Assembly (NCBI GenBank): GCA_001600875.1
Contig: BCLD01000012.1
Location: 680,287-744,286 of the forward strand
DNA length: 64,000 bases
Reading direction: 5' to 3'
From: Solicoccozyma terricola
Taxonomy: Eukaryota > Basidiomycota > Tremellomycetes > Filobasidiales > Piskurozymaceae
In this document: one piece after another, positions 1 through 11,702 of the stretch
How the letters are laid out: the number at the start of each line of letters is the position of its first letter
How positions within the stretch are numbered: the first letter of the stretch is position 1
Notes under the pieces: model-generated
Database searches by the model: none
Seen by the model: the letters and a program-made list of their open reading frames with translations, nothing else
Told to the model about the DNA's origin: nothing
Made by a program: the position numbers and the translations under genes

Positions 1-1246
1 GATACCACCTTCACTTTCCTCAATACATACTCTACAAACGTTGAATTTGTCGAATAACATGATTGAATCGGTCAGGGGTGCGAATCTCATTCTAGGACAA
101 GTACATGTTTTGAATTTGAGGAATAATCGGATAGATTGTTTATCGGGCTTGGAGAGGGTGTTAGGATTGGAACGGATCGATCTGAGGAAGAATAGGTTGA
201 GGGAGAGTGCAGAGGTTGGGAGGTTGGCGTTATTACCTCTTCTTAAAGAGATATGGGTCGGTTCAGGGAATGAATTCATCGATCTTGAAGAGGATTGGAG
301 ATTCAAAGTGTTTGTTGCGTTTGCAGAGGAAGGTAGGGAGGTGGAAATAGATGGATATGGAATGAGTTGGGGGGAACAAAGAGGTGTGGAAGCGGAGATG
401 ACAAGAAGAGGGAGGAGAAGTACTTCGAGAATGAGGGAAAGGAATACGACACTGCAGAATTATTCGCCGTCACAACATTCGCATGGAGAAAGAATACCTA
501 CTGCTCCTTCTCAGGTATCTGCAAGAGGTAAATCCTCGACGACTGCAACACCACCAGGAGTTGTTACGTCGCGATCGACCGGTGTTGGGAAAGAATCACG
601 GACAAACTCTATACTTAGTGCTGGTCCAAAGGAGAAACGGAGAAGACAACGGATTGTTGATCTCGATGGGAGTATCAAGCATGTGGGATCGGAGTCTGAG
701 GACGGAGTCGAGAGGTCAAGTGGAGAGGTGATTAGACGGTCAACGAGAGCGTTAGGGAAGATGCCGGTTGTGGGTGCTGAACAGAGAGCCGGCGCGGTCG
801 CAGAGGAAAGTAATGGGAATGGGGACGGCAACAACGACGGGAAGCCTTCGGTGCGCTCAAGGGAGGAAGGAGTCGTTGGATCAACATACAAAGGCTCGGT
901 ATCACGATCAGGAACCAAGGATGCTTCTCGACTTCGTACAGCTACATCAAACGAGACTCGCCAAGCCTCAGACCCAACGGGCGAAGATCTGCGGGCGAAG
1001 ATGGAGGCTTTGAAACTCGAGGTTGGAGATTCATGGTTGAAGGTGTTGACTGGACAAGCAAAGAATGCGAGTCAGATAGCAGGAAATGGAGATGTTGAGA
1101 GGAATGCGAGCACGAGTCCGAGGAATGGTATCGAGGCCGAGGAACAGCCGTCGATGCCGTCGACCGCTGTGGTACAGATAGTTCCCAGCGGCAAGGGCAA
1201 AAAGAAGAAGAAGAAGAAGGCAGCAGCTAGTGCACAGATTGAATGA
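1..1246 (+). CDS. Leucine-rich-repeat protein, 5' end missing
   Basis: The reading frame is open from base 2, so the gene begins upstream of the window. The first roughly 90 visible residues carry LRR units of the SDS22 type (LxxLNLxxNxI, with LNLSNN and LNLRNN readable), ending in a cap-like segment. The remaining 300 residues are hydrophilic, rich in S, T, R and E and probably disordered, and finish in a run of lysines (GKGKKKKKKK) shortly before the stop. LRR blocks of this kind bind protein partners, but the partner cannot be read from the sequence. No intron is needed in the visible part. An internal ATG at 59 lies inside an LRR and is not a plausible start. Confidence 0.75.
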   Translation, partial: IPPSLSSIHTLQTLNLSNNMIESVRGANLILGQVHVLNLRNNRIDCLSGLERVLGLERIDLRKNRLRESAEVGRLALLPLLKEIWVGSGNEFIDLEEDWRFKVFVAFAEEGREVEIDGYGMSWGEQRGVEAEMTRRGRRSTSRMRERNTTLQNYSPSQHSHGERIPTAPSQVSARGKSSTTATPPGVVTSRSTGVGKESRTNSILSAGPKEKRRRQRIVDLDGSIKHVGSESEDGVERSSGEVIRRSTRALGKMPVVGAEQRAGAVAEESNGNGDGNNDGKPSVRSREEGVVGSTYKGSVSRSGTKDASRLRTATSNETRQASDPTGEDLRAKMEALKLEVGDSWLKVLTGQAKNASQIAGNGDVERNASTSPRNGIEAEEQPSMPSTAVVQIVPSGKGKKKKKKKAAASAQIE

Positions 1247-1414
1247 TGGATGATTACACGTTGTAGATGTTATGACGAGGATATCAGCTGATTGCGGGGA
1301 AGCGACGCGTAAATGGACGAGTGGCGGGGAGTGCAACCGGCCAGTCGTGACGGGCATAGATCCAGGCAACCATCCATCGACCAAACACTCCATACTATCA
1401 CCACCACCCTACAC

Positions 1415-3873
1415 ATGTCGACATCCGCAGACCACCATACCATCGCAGACTCTGCCATGTCACTCCTCGCTCAGAAAGCCCAAGCTGCACTCAACATCGT
1501 CGGTGACGGACTGCAATCAGCCGGCCAGATGTTGAGTGAGCATGGAGCCCATGGAACCGATCACGTCGTCAAAGGTTCAAAGTCGAGCAAAGAAGTCATG
1601 GCTATGGAGCATGAGGTGAGGGATTTGGATGATCGGGGGATCGTGGAGAACGCACCTTGCATGGGGGTGTCACTCTGCTGTTTCTGACATCTGACAAAGT
1701 GACGATGAATATCTCATCCAAGTTGACCATCTTTGCTCATGCTACAGTACTCGGCTCACAATTACCATCCTCTCCCGGTGTAAGTGATCCTTTCCTTTTG
1801 GGAGGCCAGGAAGCTGGGGGGGTCCTCCGACGAAAGCTCATCCGACGTTTCTGTTCTCAGCGTCTTCGCGAGCGCAAAGGGAGCCAAGTGAGATTTGGGG
1901 TTTTCTGCTACATTCCGTGCTTTGAAGCTGACGTGGATATGGATTTCTTTTCAGAGTATGGGATCCAGAGGGTGTTGAATACATCGACATGTTATCTGCC
2001 TATTCGTGAGTTTCTTCATCAAAAAGCAACCAAGTGAAAGAAAGGGAATCACTCATGATCTAAATACCCTGTTCATATTCAGAGCCGTCAACCAGGGTCA
2101 TTGCCATCCTCGAATCGTTAAAGCCCTATGCGACCAAGCACAAGTCTTAACCCTCTCATCGCGAGCATTCTACTCATCCAACCTTGGTCCTTTCGCCAAA
2201 AAATTGACTTCCATGTTCGGTTACGATATGGTGCTTCCAATGAACACTGGTGTAGAAGCCGTTGAAACTGCGGTCAAATTGGCGAGAAGATGGGGATATG
2301 TTAAGAAGGGGATCCCAGATGGGAAAGCTAGGGTTTTATCAGTGGATGGTTGTTTTCATGGAAGGACAGGAGTGGCTATTAGTTTATCAACGGACCCGGA
2401 GAGTAGGGATAACTTTGGACCGTGAGTGATTGTTTGTCGCCTCTTTTTTTTCGCGAGAAGGAATGCACACACGCAGACACGACTGGTTAGCTGATGAGGT
2501 TCACGGAATTCCACCAGATTCATGGAATACACTGGTCCTACTTGGTCTGGTGGTGTTATTCGATACAATCACGCAGAGGATCTTGAAGCTGCTCTTGAAG
2601 CTCACGGTAAGGAAACCGCCGCTTTCCTCGTTGAGCCGATTCAAGGAGAAGCAGGGTAAGTTGGAATTCCCCCCTTTTCCCCCCTCACTCCTGAACCCAA
2701 GGATCCTTTTCATACTAATTGAAGAACACGTCCGACTGTTCTAGTATCTTCGTCCCAGATGTCGGATACCTCTCCAAGTGTGCAGAGCTGTGTAAGAAGC
2801 ACAATGTCTTGTTCATTTGTGATGAAATCCAAACTGGTCTTGCTAGGACCGGTAAGATGTGAGTAGCAGCGGCTTTTCAAAAGAAATGAGGGGAAACTGT
2901 CGTAAATGAACATCCGTTGAATCTACAATCTTGTACAGGCTTGCTTGTGAATGGGATGGTGTAAAACCCGATATCATTACACTTGGTAAAGCGCTCTCTG
3001 GTGGAGGTGAGAGAGAGTGCCTTGCATCGATATCGGAGGTAATAAAACAAAAGATGCTCATGGTCGTTTTTAATATGTGCGCATGTGTGCAGTATACCCC
3101 GTCTCTGCTGTTCTCGCCAACAAGGAAATCATGCTTACCATCAAGCCGGGAGAGCACGGAAGCACCTACGGAGGGTGAGCATTTTTCTTTCTGTTTGGGT
3201 TTCGCGTTCGAATCTGTGTTAACGATTCATTCCACACAGTAACCCACTTGGTTGCGCCGTCGCAATCACCGCTCTCGATGTCCTCATCGACGAGGACCTA
3301 GTTTCTCGCGCTCAGCGACTAGGAGAGATCTTCCGGTCCGAGGTGGAAGCTCTTGGATCCCCTTTGGTCAAGTTGGTCAGAGGGAGAGGGCTGTTGAATG
3401 CTGTGGTGATCGATGAGAGTAAAAGTAAGAAGGGAAGGACGGCTTGGCAGTTGTGTTTGTTGATGAAGAGTAAGGGGTGAGTGGTAGAGGTGATTACGAT
3501 GGGATGCGGGACATGCGAGCTGACATTGCTTTTATGTGTCCGATACGCAGTCTGCTCGCCAAGCCTACTCACGTCAACATGTGAGGGTCCTGTTGATATT
3601 CGCTCTCAACGGGAATGATACGCTGATATCCCTGGTCTCCATCCGGCACAGCATCCGTTTCGCTCCTCCCCTTGTTATCGAGGAAGCCGATCTTCGAAAG
3701 GCGGTTCGCATCATCAAAGAGTCATTGGAAGAGATCGATGTCGTGAGTGACGACGCTCTTCATCTCCTGGACTGGGAGCCTCGAGCCTGATCGAAGCATG
3801 ACTCGACCAGATCGAATCCATTCCGGGAGACAGTGACGAGGAGCACGACGTGGTCATCCACGTCGAGGTCTGA
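1415..3873 (+). CDS. CAR2: Ornithine aminotransferase
   Basis: PLP-dependent enzyme of arginine/ornithine breakdown that converts ornithine and 2-oxoglutarate to glutamate semialdehyde and glutamate. Exons: 1415-1615, 1748-1779, 1861-1887, 1955-2005, 2083-2421, 2518-2655, 2745-2858, 2939-3006, 3093-3174, 3240-3476, 3551-3580, 3652-3742, 3811-3873; all junction phases close, giving 490 residues. Class III aminotransferase landmarks are the segment [14 protein letters not shown], the cofactor region DEIQTGL, and TLGKALSGG with the Schiff-base lysine near residue 318. The N-terminus is about 50 residues longer than in usual fungal enzymes. The last intron (3743-3810) could be retained, giving a different short tail ending at 3790; I prefer splicing because the resulting tail is acidic and in frame. 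Three exons are 27-32 nt. Confidence 0.93.
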
Positions 3874-4388
3874 AGGGGCTGAGAGAATAAAGGAAGGAAA
3901 AAAGAAAAAGGGCAAAGAGGGTGTGACATAGGGATTGGGAGGCTAACAGGATACAACATTGTATTGACACAGATCTTGATTAGTCTGGTCGCATTGGCAT
4001 GAGTGATGTATGGGATGTGCATGATCTGATACGCAGTGAACACGGTGGACACGGTTGACACGGTTGACACCACAGAGACCAAATAAAGGCGCGGCTCCCC
4101 GTGCAAGCGCGGGCCAGGACTCGGACGCCCATCTTGACATCCCTCGCTCGACAATGCCACACATCATCCTTCCACAGCGCATGGTATACATCCTCGTAGC
4201 ACTCCACACACTGCGACGCACAGGTCGAGTCGGCCACTGAAAACACCCTAGGTATCATCCCAATTCCTGCGACTAGCAGACCCACGGACGTCAAGGAGAA
4301 CGAACTTTATCACCCACGTTGGCTTCCTCGCTCGCTCTCTACACCTCCCCCCCCCCACGCACGCACTCCCCACGCCATCGTGTGGGAC
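3874..4388. other. OAT-CAF40 intergenic region
   Basis: Contains the 3' flank of the aminotransferase and the promoter and leader of CAF40. Visible structure is a 9-bp tandem repeat at 4037-4072 and a C-rich run near 4350. Open frames here are short, lack family resemblance and are judged non-coding. Confidence 0.6.
4037..4072. repeat. 9-bp tandem repeat, four copies
   Basis: Four consecutive 9-mers of the form GTTGACACG with one to three mismatches each (GTGAACACG, GTGGACACG, GTTGACACG, GTTGACACC). It lies between convergent-free spacer sequence and the CAF40 leader. Similar 9-bp tandem repeats occur at 40342-40377 and 51043-51069. Confidence 0.8.
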
Positions 4389-6167
4389 ATGTACAACCAA
4401 CGGAATAGCACCACACCAGATGCACGGCAACAGGATATCATGTGGTCAGGATCAAGCGCTCAGTCGGGTACAACGATGAATGGACACACCTTTCAACCTC
4501 AACAACAAACAGGCTACGATCGGTCGGCGAAACAAGGTCAACAGAACTCGATGAATTACGGTCAGGCATCATTCTATGGCTCTTCTCAACAGATTCTTGG
4601 GCAGGGAGGTGGCAATGCAATGCATCTACCGCATGATCGGTTAGGTAGCGCTCAAGGACATCGAGGGATTGGGTCGGGACAACATCAATCTTCAGCAGCA
4701 ACAGGAACCAGCTCGGCTAGTGGTGGGCCACATTTACTGCCCAATCACCTGGCTGCACATCTCAACAACCCTGGAATGCCAGGCGGTGGCACCTCACCCA
4801 ACCCAGCACCTGAAATGCTTCTCTCACATTTTCAATCCAAGAACGCCAACGCCATGCTACCCCACGCTTTCTCACCTCAATCCCACCCATCTATCCCACA
4901 ACAATCCTCCCACCATCATCATCAACAGTCTCAAAGTGGACAACAATCACAAACAGGTAGATTATTACTCCTTCCGTCCGGTCAAGCACCACCACCAAAT
5001 TCGGATGAAGCAAAGATCTACATCCTAATCGCCGAATTGCTGGATCCGCTAACGAGAGAGACGGCGTTACTTGAGCTGAGCAAAAAGAGAGAGATGTATG
5101 AGGACCTGGCACTGGTCCTATGGGGCGGTTTCGGTGCGTCCCAAGGAGGGAGACGTTCAATTTCGGGGCTTACAACATCATAAACTAATGAATCAATTGG
5201 TTGAACAACAGGTATCATGTCATCCCTCCTCCTAGAAATCGTATACGTCTACCCAGCTCTCTCACCACCATCACTCTCAGCACACGCCAGCAATCGAGTT
5301 TGCAACGCGCTTGCTCTGCTACAATGTGTAGCTAGTCATGCAGAGACGAGAAGTCTCTTTTTGAATGGTGAGAGACGGGGTTTGATTTTGATTGGCGGTG
5401 GGACTCCGCACTGACAGCTGCCTTCCCGGTCTATTAGCACATATCCCTCTTTTTCTCTACCCATTCCTCAACACAACCAGCAAAACGAGACCGTTTGAAT
5501 ACCTGAGGTTGACATCTTTGGGAGTAATCGGCGCGTTGGTCAAGGTAAGGCTGCTCTTTGGCTAAACCAATCATTCGACCCGAATCTAACTCCGTTTTTA
5601 ACCCTCCTTCTAGCAAAACGACAACTCGGATGTCATCAACTTTCTTCTTTCCACCGAAATAATACCCCTCTGCCTCCGAATCATGGAGACCGGTTCCGAA
5701 TTATCCAAAACCGTCGCGATTTTTATCGTTCAGAAGATCCTCCTTGATGATCTTGGATTATCGTACATCTGTCAGACATATGAGAGGTTCTATGCAGTTG
5801 GGACGGTTTTGAGCAATATGGTCAACGCGTTGGTAGAGTCTCAAGCCGTTAGGTTGTTGAAGCACGTTGTGAGATGTTATCTAAGATTGAGTGATAATCC
5901 GAGGTGAGTTGGCAGAGAGCTGAGAGGTCGATCGAGTTCACTGCTGATGCATCCACTTCCTGACTACAGAGCGAGGGAAGCTCTGCGAGCGTGTTTACCG
6001 GATGCTCTTCGTGATGCAACTTTCACTGCGTTGTTGAAGGTGGGTCTTGCTCGTCGATCGCGATGACGAATTGCCGACTGATGAGTCCGTCGTCTTTACA
6101 GGGAGACATGGTCACAAAACGGTGCCTGACTCAACTTCTCTCCAACCTATCGGAGAGGGCAGATTGA
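4389..6167 (+). CDS. CAF40: CCR4-NOT complex subunit Caf40/CNOT9 (Rcd1)
   Basis: Scaffold subunit of the cytoplasmic CCR4-NOT deadenylase complex; the Rcd1 armadillo-like domain binds Not1 and tryptophan-containing partners such as GW182/Not4-type peptides. Exons: 4389-5133, 5212-5367, 5438-5544, 5614-5903, 5970-6039, 6102-6167 (477 residues). Residues from about 208 onward ([20 protein letters not shown] through the terminal [16 protein letters not shown]) match the Rcd1 family across its whole length. The first 205 residues are a low-complexity Q/H/S/G-rich extension including a HHHHQQ run, like the Q-rich N-terminus of yeast Caf40. The start is the first ATG; a GTG three codons upstream is not used. 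Confidence 0.95.
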
Positions 6168-6637
6168 GTCGCCCTCGTCTGCAATTTCAAGTCTCCGGCG
6201 TTCTTCAACCACGCCAGCCAGCGAGACGACTTTAACCCACAAATTACACGCCCTTCAAACGCTTCTCTCTCGCATCTCACGACAGCCTGAAACGACGCTA
6301 TCATTGCCTCCAAAAAGTCCTTGTCCGCCGTACGATTCATGTTGTCAAATTCATCTCAGTCTTTCTGCCCTGGAAAATACTCGACGGAACCAGGGACACT
6401 CATTTTCTTTTTTATCCTTAGAATAAAGGGTGATCACGCTTCGTTTGCTGGAAATCTTTTTGTACCAATAGCAAGTGGTTGGGTCCTCATGACCGCGATC
6501 TCCCAAGCAATGTAGTCAGTAACTTCGCATGCTGAATGATTCATAGTCTGTCTCTGGTCTGCACGATGTATCATCCATTTCAATAGCCAAGAATCTCTAC
6601 AAAATGACAACGAAGAAACCCCTGATAAACTCTGTCA
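6168..6637. other. Convergent 3' spacer CAF40/SLA1
   Basis: Both flanking genes end here, so this should hold two 3' untranslated regions. I see no coding, RNA or repeat signal. Confidence 0.5.
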
Positions 6638-9600
6638 TTAGTACCTGTAGCCAGGCTGTTGCTGTTGCTGTGGCATGCCTGACATGAAGCCAGGCTGCTG
6701 CATGTACGTTGGTTGCTGCTGCCCATTCATCATAAAGCCAGTTTGTTGCGGCATCATGCCGGTCGGTTGTTGCATCATTCCGCCATTGTAACCTGGAAAT
6801 GTCCGAGGCCTTAGTATTCGGACCTGGTGGGAAGCGATGAAGCATCTCAAGCCTCACCTGTTGTCAAGGGCATCATCATACCTGTCTGCTGAGGCCTCAA
6901 AGCGTCGTATTTGTCTATTAAGGCGCACGGGCGAGTGTGTCAGCACATCATCATCATCTAGCCGCAATTAGTATGCCGACTCACCTGCGGACTGCGAGCT
7001 ACTACCCTGACCACTGCCGACATCGCCTTGCTTCATTTTGGCGAAGATATTGGCAGGCTGGAACTTGTTTTGTTCCGTTGGCGGAGGGGCCTGCTGCTGC
7101 GGCACAGCGGCAAACGCGCTGAACACGGCGCTGGGCTGTTGCTGAGGGTAACCAGTCATATCTGGAATTTGGGCTGGATGTTAGCTGAGTTGTAGTGAGC
7201 GGACGGCGAGCTCTGCAATGTACTTACTCGGCTGCATATATGTCTGCTGCTGAGGTTGCTGAGGTTGCTGGGCATACATTGGCTGGAATCCTGTCTGCTG
7301 CGACATCAAGCCACCCTGGAAGCCGGTCTGCTGGGGCATCATACCCGGTGGATTGGGGGATTGTCGAGTAGGTACGAAGCCAGAGAAGCCGGTGGTCGTT
7401 GGAATCAGAGGATTAAGCAAGCTCTGATTAGCGGGTACGGGTGCCAACGGCCCTCGCGAGCCGTTCTGCTGTTGCTGTTGCTGTTGCTGGTGTTGCTGCG
7501 GATGTTGCGGTTGTTGCTGCTGGAACGCACCGGTCTGTTGAGCTTGCAAAAGCTGACCAAGCGGAGCTTGTGAAGAGCCCATGCCGAGCCCAGCGTGGTA
7601 GCTTTGGGGAGCCGGAGCACCGGTATAGCCAGTTCCTGACGAGACGGAACCGCCAGTCTTGTTCTGTCCGATCTGCGATAAGAAATCGAAGTTCGAAGAG
7701 TTCTGTTGCGCCTGGGGCTGGTTGAGTTGAACATTGGACAAGGGTACAGACAAGGAGTTGCCGTTCGTCTGTGGAGGAGCCAACGAGATCGTTGGAGGCA
7801 TTGGTGGTGGGGTTGGGGCATTGATAGGTGTAACAGGCTTGGCCGAGTTTGGTCGAGGGGTCCAGGCATCGTCATCAAAGCCGCTAATGAGCGGTGCAGG
7901 TTTCGGAGGCTCAGCTGCGGGGGCCCGCGGTGCCGGAGGTGGTGATGGAGTCAACAGCGGAGGAGATGGCTGACGGGCCAGCGTTTGAGACGCAGCGGCA
8001 ATGCCGTCGGCGTCTACAGACGTGGCCGTAGGCCTGCGGTCTGGCCTCCCTCGCCGCGTGTTGTTGGCAAGCTTGCCGTCGGGTCCAGTGAAAAGCGTAC
8101 TTCCAGTGGCCGGCGGCAAGGTAGCTTGACGACCGGAATTTTCGGCTTCTTGCAACTGACGAGCCAACTCCTCGTCCTTCTTGATCTGCGCAGCTTGCTC
8201 AGGTGTATACTGAGGATTCCTTATGCTGATGGCCTTCCGGACTCGGATGACATCGCCCTCACGAAGTCCAAGACTTCGGAGAGTGCTTGAATCGAGTTCA
8301 GTCAAGATGCTCTCGTCGATTCTGTCCTTTTCGAAATTGCGCGCATATCGTGTGCAGTCGTCCATGTCGCATCCCGCATTCAAAAAGAATTCGAACCAGT
8401 CGAAAGCGATTCGCTTGGGTTGAGGGATATTTCCAGCTGGCGCAGACCGAGCTGCTGCTACTGTGGACAGTCCTGTTGAAGATCGACTCAAGGTTTCTGG
8501 TGATGGCCGAACAGCTTGTGCGGCCCGAGCGAGAGGAACGTCATCATCTTCTTTGGGCTGTGCAGACGACCTGCGCCCATGATGCTTCTTGATAAAGGCG
8601 ATATCCTCTGGCGACATTTTCTCTACAGGGACCTCGATGACCACACCATTCAGCTTGTGCAGCCGGATTTTGCCGTTGCCGATACCCAGTAGCTCTGCCT
8701 CGACTCGGAATTGACCAGTTTTGTCATGCCATATGCGAGTCCGCGAGGTGTTCGGTCCTGTTCGGAGCATCATTGTATTAGCAGACATCTCAAGGAAGCG
8801 CCGGACTGATTAGACTCACGGTTCCTACTGGACTCGGCTGGAGGTGGGGCTGGCTGACGACGAGGATCTGGTAGAGCTCTCGCGGCAGCGACATCATTTG
8901 TCGAAGGCCTCTGCTTGAGCTTGGGTGGTTCAGGGGGTGGTGCAGCCTGTCTTGCCGCTTCTCGCCTATGCGATGGGACATTTCTCAACATCCAGAGATA
9001 GTCTCCGCACATCACATCTCAACTCACCTCATCGCCCCCTCGTCTTCCTTTCTTCTTCGCTCCTCTTCAGCACGCCGTCTTTCCTTCCTTTCCCGCCTCG
9101 CCTGTTCCTCGGCAGCCCGAGCCCTCTCTGCCTCCTCGGCCTCCGCAGCAGCACGTGCGATCGCTTCCTGTCTCTGACGAGCCGCAGCAGCTTCAGCGGC
9201 AGCAGCAGCTTCACGTTCAGCGATCCCGTCTTCTTCATCTTCCTCGTCGGACAAGATGGGTGCGTGAATAGCCCCACTGGCAGCTCCATTTCCTCCAGAA
9301 CCAAGCTGTGATACGTCACCAAAACCTCGCGTCAGGGCGGGGTCTTTCATTTTCTCTTTTCGTACATTCCGTGCTCCACATAACACCTCTACTCACCTCG
9401 ATGTATTGAGCCGGTACAACGCCTTGTTCGCCATGTTCATTCCTGACAGTCCACCAATCCTCATTTGAATCATCCAGCACAACCAAGTTTTCTCCCTCCC
9501 TCACACTAAGTTCATCATCACCCGCCGCGTCGAAATCATATAAAGCCACCGCTGATTTATGACCTCCTGAAACTGGTAAATTAGGTGAAGGAGGTTCTTC

Positions 9601-11072
9601 AGCTGCCCACCGAACTGCCTTTGGTGGAGCAGCAGTTGGATGTTGTTCTTCTTCTTCTTGATCGGAATGAATAGAAGCAGGTCGAGGTAAACCTACTTGA
9701 CGTTCGATTGGGGCAGAAGCGGAGGTAGATGTACCCGAAGCGATACGTTGACTGTTCGTGAGTTTGTTAGTGATTGCTTCCGATACATCCTTGGAACCAC
9801 AGTGGAAATGCATCGGTTCCGAAGGGTTGGATGATAATGTGAGAAGGAGGTGTTTAGATGATGGGGTGGTGTGTGATTGAAGATCTGCTATTGGGAATTG
9901 TTGAACGGGAGTCTGGGTGGGTGGGTGCGTAGGAAGGAGATGTTTTTTTTTTTAATTTTCCTTCAGCGAGGGTCCTGCAAACATTGAAAACGATGCGAGC
10001 AGCTCCTAAAGACACTGACCTTGTCCGTATCCGAAGCGAAGAATATAGCTCCATTACCAACTCCCAACGTTCCCTTCTTCTTTTTCCCTTTCTTATCCAA
10101 GATCTATCGTCCTCCAAATCACATTAGTCCACCTCCTTTTCCTCGTCCGCCATGACGCCCAACTGGTTCACCCCAAACCAAAAACTCACCGAAACACTCC
10201 AAGTCTCAATCACATCCTTTTCCCTACTAACCGTCCTCGCAACTTTCTCCTGCGGGCTCTCATACACACCACCTCCACCACCTCCTCCTCCAACAACAAC
10301 TCCACCTGGACTCATCGGATATCTAACATCAACTTCTTTCACTTCATCTCCCATTAATCCCCCATTAACACCTTCATCAACACCTTCTGTATAATTCGTA
10401 GGTACAAATCCTATTTTCTTCCCACCACCACCTCCCGTACTGGAATGTCGAACGAGTGTCCATTCAGTACCTACTTCGAATACTTCCAAGAGGTCTTCTG
10501 CTTTCATTGATAATTCATCTGATGAAGTTGAAGTGTAATCGTATAAAGCTCTGGAATGAGAAACAGGTGGTATCTGCGAAAATTCGGAGGTGGGAATTCC
10601 CCCCGGCCACGGATGTTTAGATGTGGAATAAGACGGGAGGAAATTATCCCGTTCATTCCTTCTTACCTCTTCTACATAAGTAGCTGGAACTAATCCAACT
10701 TTATCTTCATCTGCATCTTCATCGTCTTCTGCTGGTTTCAATTTCGCTTTCCACCATCTGAGTTTTTAAACATCCCCATCCGATCAACAACAACACCAAC
10801 AATTAACACCAACGCCAACACCACCAACACCAACCAACCAAACGCGCCAATTCAGTTTGTTTGATTTAATCAACCCCTACACTCATACACATCGAAGTAA
10901 TTCCTTCCTTCTAAAAAACTCGAAGAAAGAAAAAAGGGAGGGGGAAAAAGACTTACTGATCATCTTCTTTATCAATGATATATAAAACTTGATCTTCCTT
11001 GAAACTTAATTCACCTTCAGGATCTTGAGCTGAATAGTCGTATAGAGCTTTGGCGATTGCGTCGTACGACAT
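6638..11072 (-). CDS. SLA1: Actin cytoskeleton-regulatory endocytic adaptor Sla1
   Basis: Cortical actin-patch adaptor that links cargo, clathrin and the Arp2/3 machinery during endocytosis. Exons (descending): 11072-10957, 10757-10190, 10103-10020, 9912-9397, 9305-9028, 8965-8820, 8757-7228, 7161-6985, 6914-6858, 6792-6638; 1208 residues. Order of domains: SH3-1 at about 6-70 (ALYDYSAQDPEGELSF), SH3-2 at 100-165 (ALYDYTSTSSDELSM), SH3-3 at 376-430 (ALYDFDAAGDDELSV), an E/A/R-rich coiled segment at 450-520, SHD1 at 570-630 (NPF-cargo binding), SAM-like SHD2 at about 684-750, then a P/Q-rich tail with repeated QQTG or TTG units. In yeast such LxxQxTG repeats are Prk1/Ark1 phosphorylation sites. 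Divergent from the arrestin-like gene. Confidence 0.95.
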
Positions 11073-11702
11073 GATTTCGTTGGATTGGAGAGGGGAACTT
11101 GGGGGTATTTTTCTTCGTTAGAAATGTAGGTGAAGGTATGGATGATAACACCACAAGAAGAAATGGTGTTATAATGGTTGGTTGTTGAAGGATGTAAAAT
11201 CGTCGGATAAACGGCGTCCCCCGATAGATCCCCCCTTCTCTGGAGGAAAAAGTCCAACTGAAATCTCGTTCCAAGTGGAGGTGGTGGTGGTGGTGGTGGG
11301 TATTTATTGTTTCCTCAAACTCGACTTTCCAACCCTTCTTCCCGTTTGCTTTCGTTATCGTTATTGGGTAATTTGGTATGGTATATGAAGGATGAGGTGG
11401 TATGATGGAGATGGACCAGTGTTTGAACGGAGATGGGTGGGTTGAGGTGGCATCGGCGGCTGAGCGGGAGATGGTTGATGACGTAGACAGTGTTCACACG
11501 GTGGTCATGGAATATTCCCCCCCCGCCCCCCGACCCCGCCCCCGGGGCCACGACGCCGGCACCGCGGAACCGAGCCGAGATGTGGGGAACCGAGGATGTG
11601 ATGGTGGTGGGACAGCATTGTCCAGTGCAACCACAGTGTATCCTGTCCACTCTTCATACAAACGCACATCCCCACCACAATCCACACCCACACACACTCA
11701 CC
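11073..11702. promoter_or_regulatory. Divergent promoter SLA1 / arrestin-like gene
   Basis: A 630-bp spacer from which both genes are transcribed outward. It holds a GGT/GTG repeat near 11279-11298 and a CCCCGCCCC-rich block near 11516-11545. No specific factor site is assigned. Confidence 0.55.

Noticed and set aside
511..918. 135-codon minus-strand frame inside the LRR gene
   Set aside because: Antisense shadow of a low-complexity coding region; no family features and no splice partners.
4037..4072. CRISPR-like array
   Set aside because: Contiguous 9-bp units without spacers in a eukaryotic genome; a simple tandem repeat.
7460..7520. Trinucleotide repeat locus on the plus strand (GTT/GCT runs)
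   Set aside because: This is the reverse complement of the poly-Q-encoding segment of SLA1, not a separate repeat feature.
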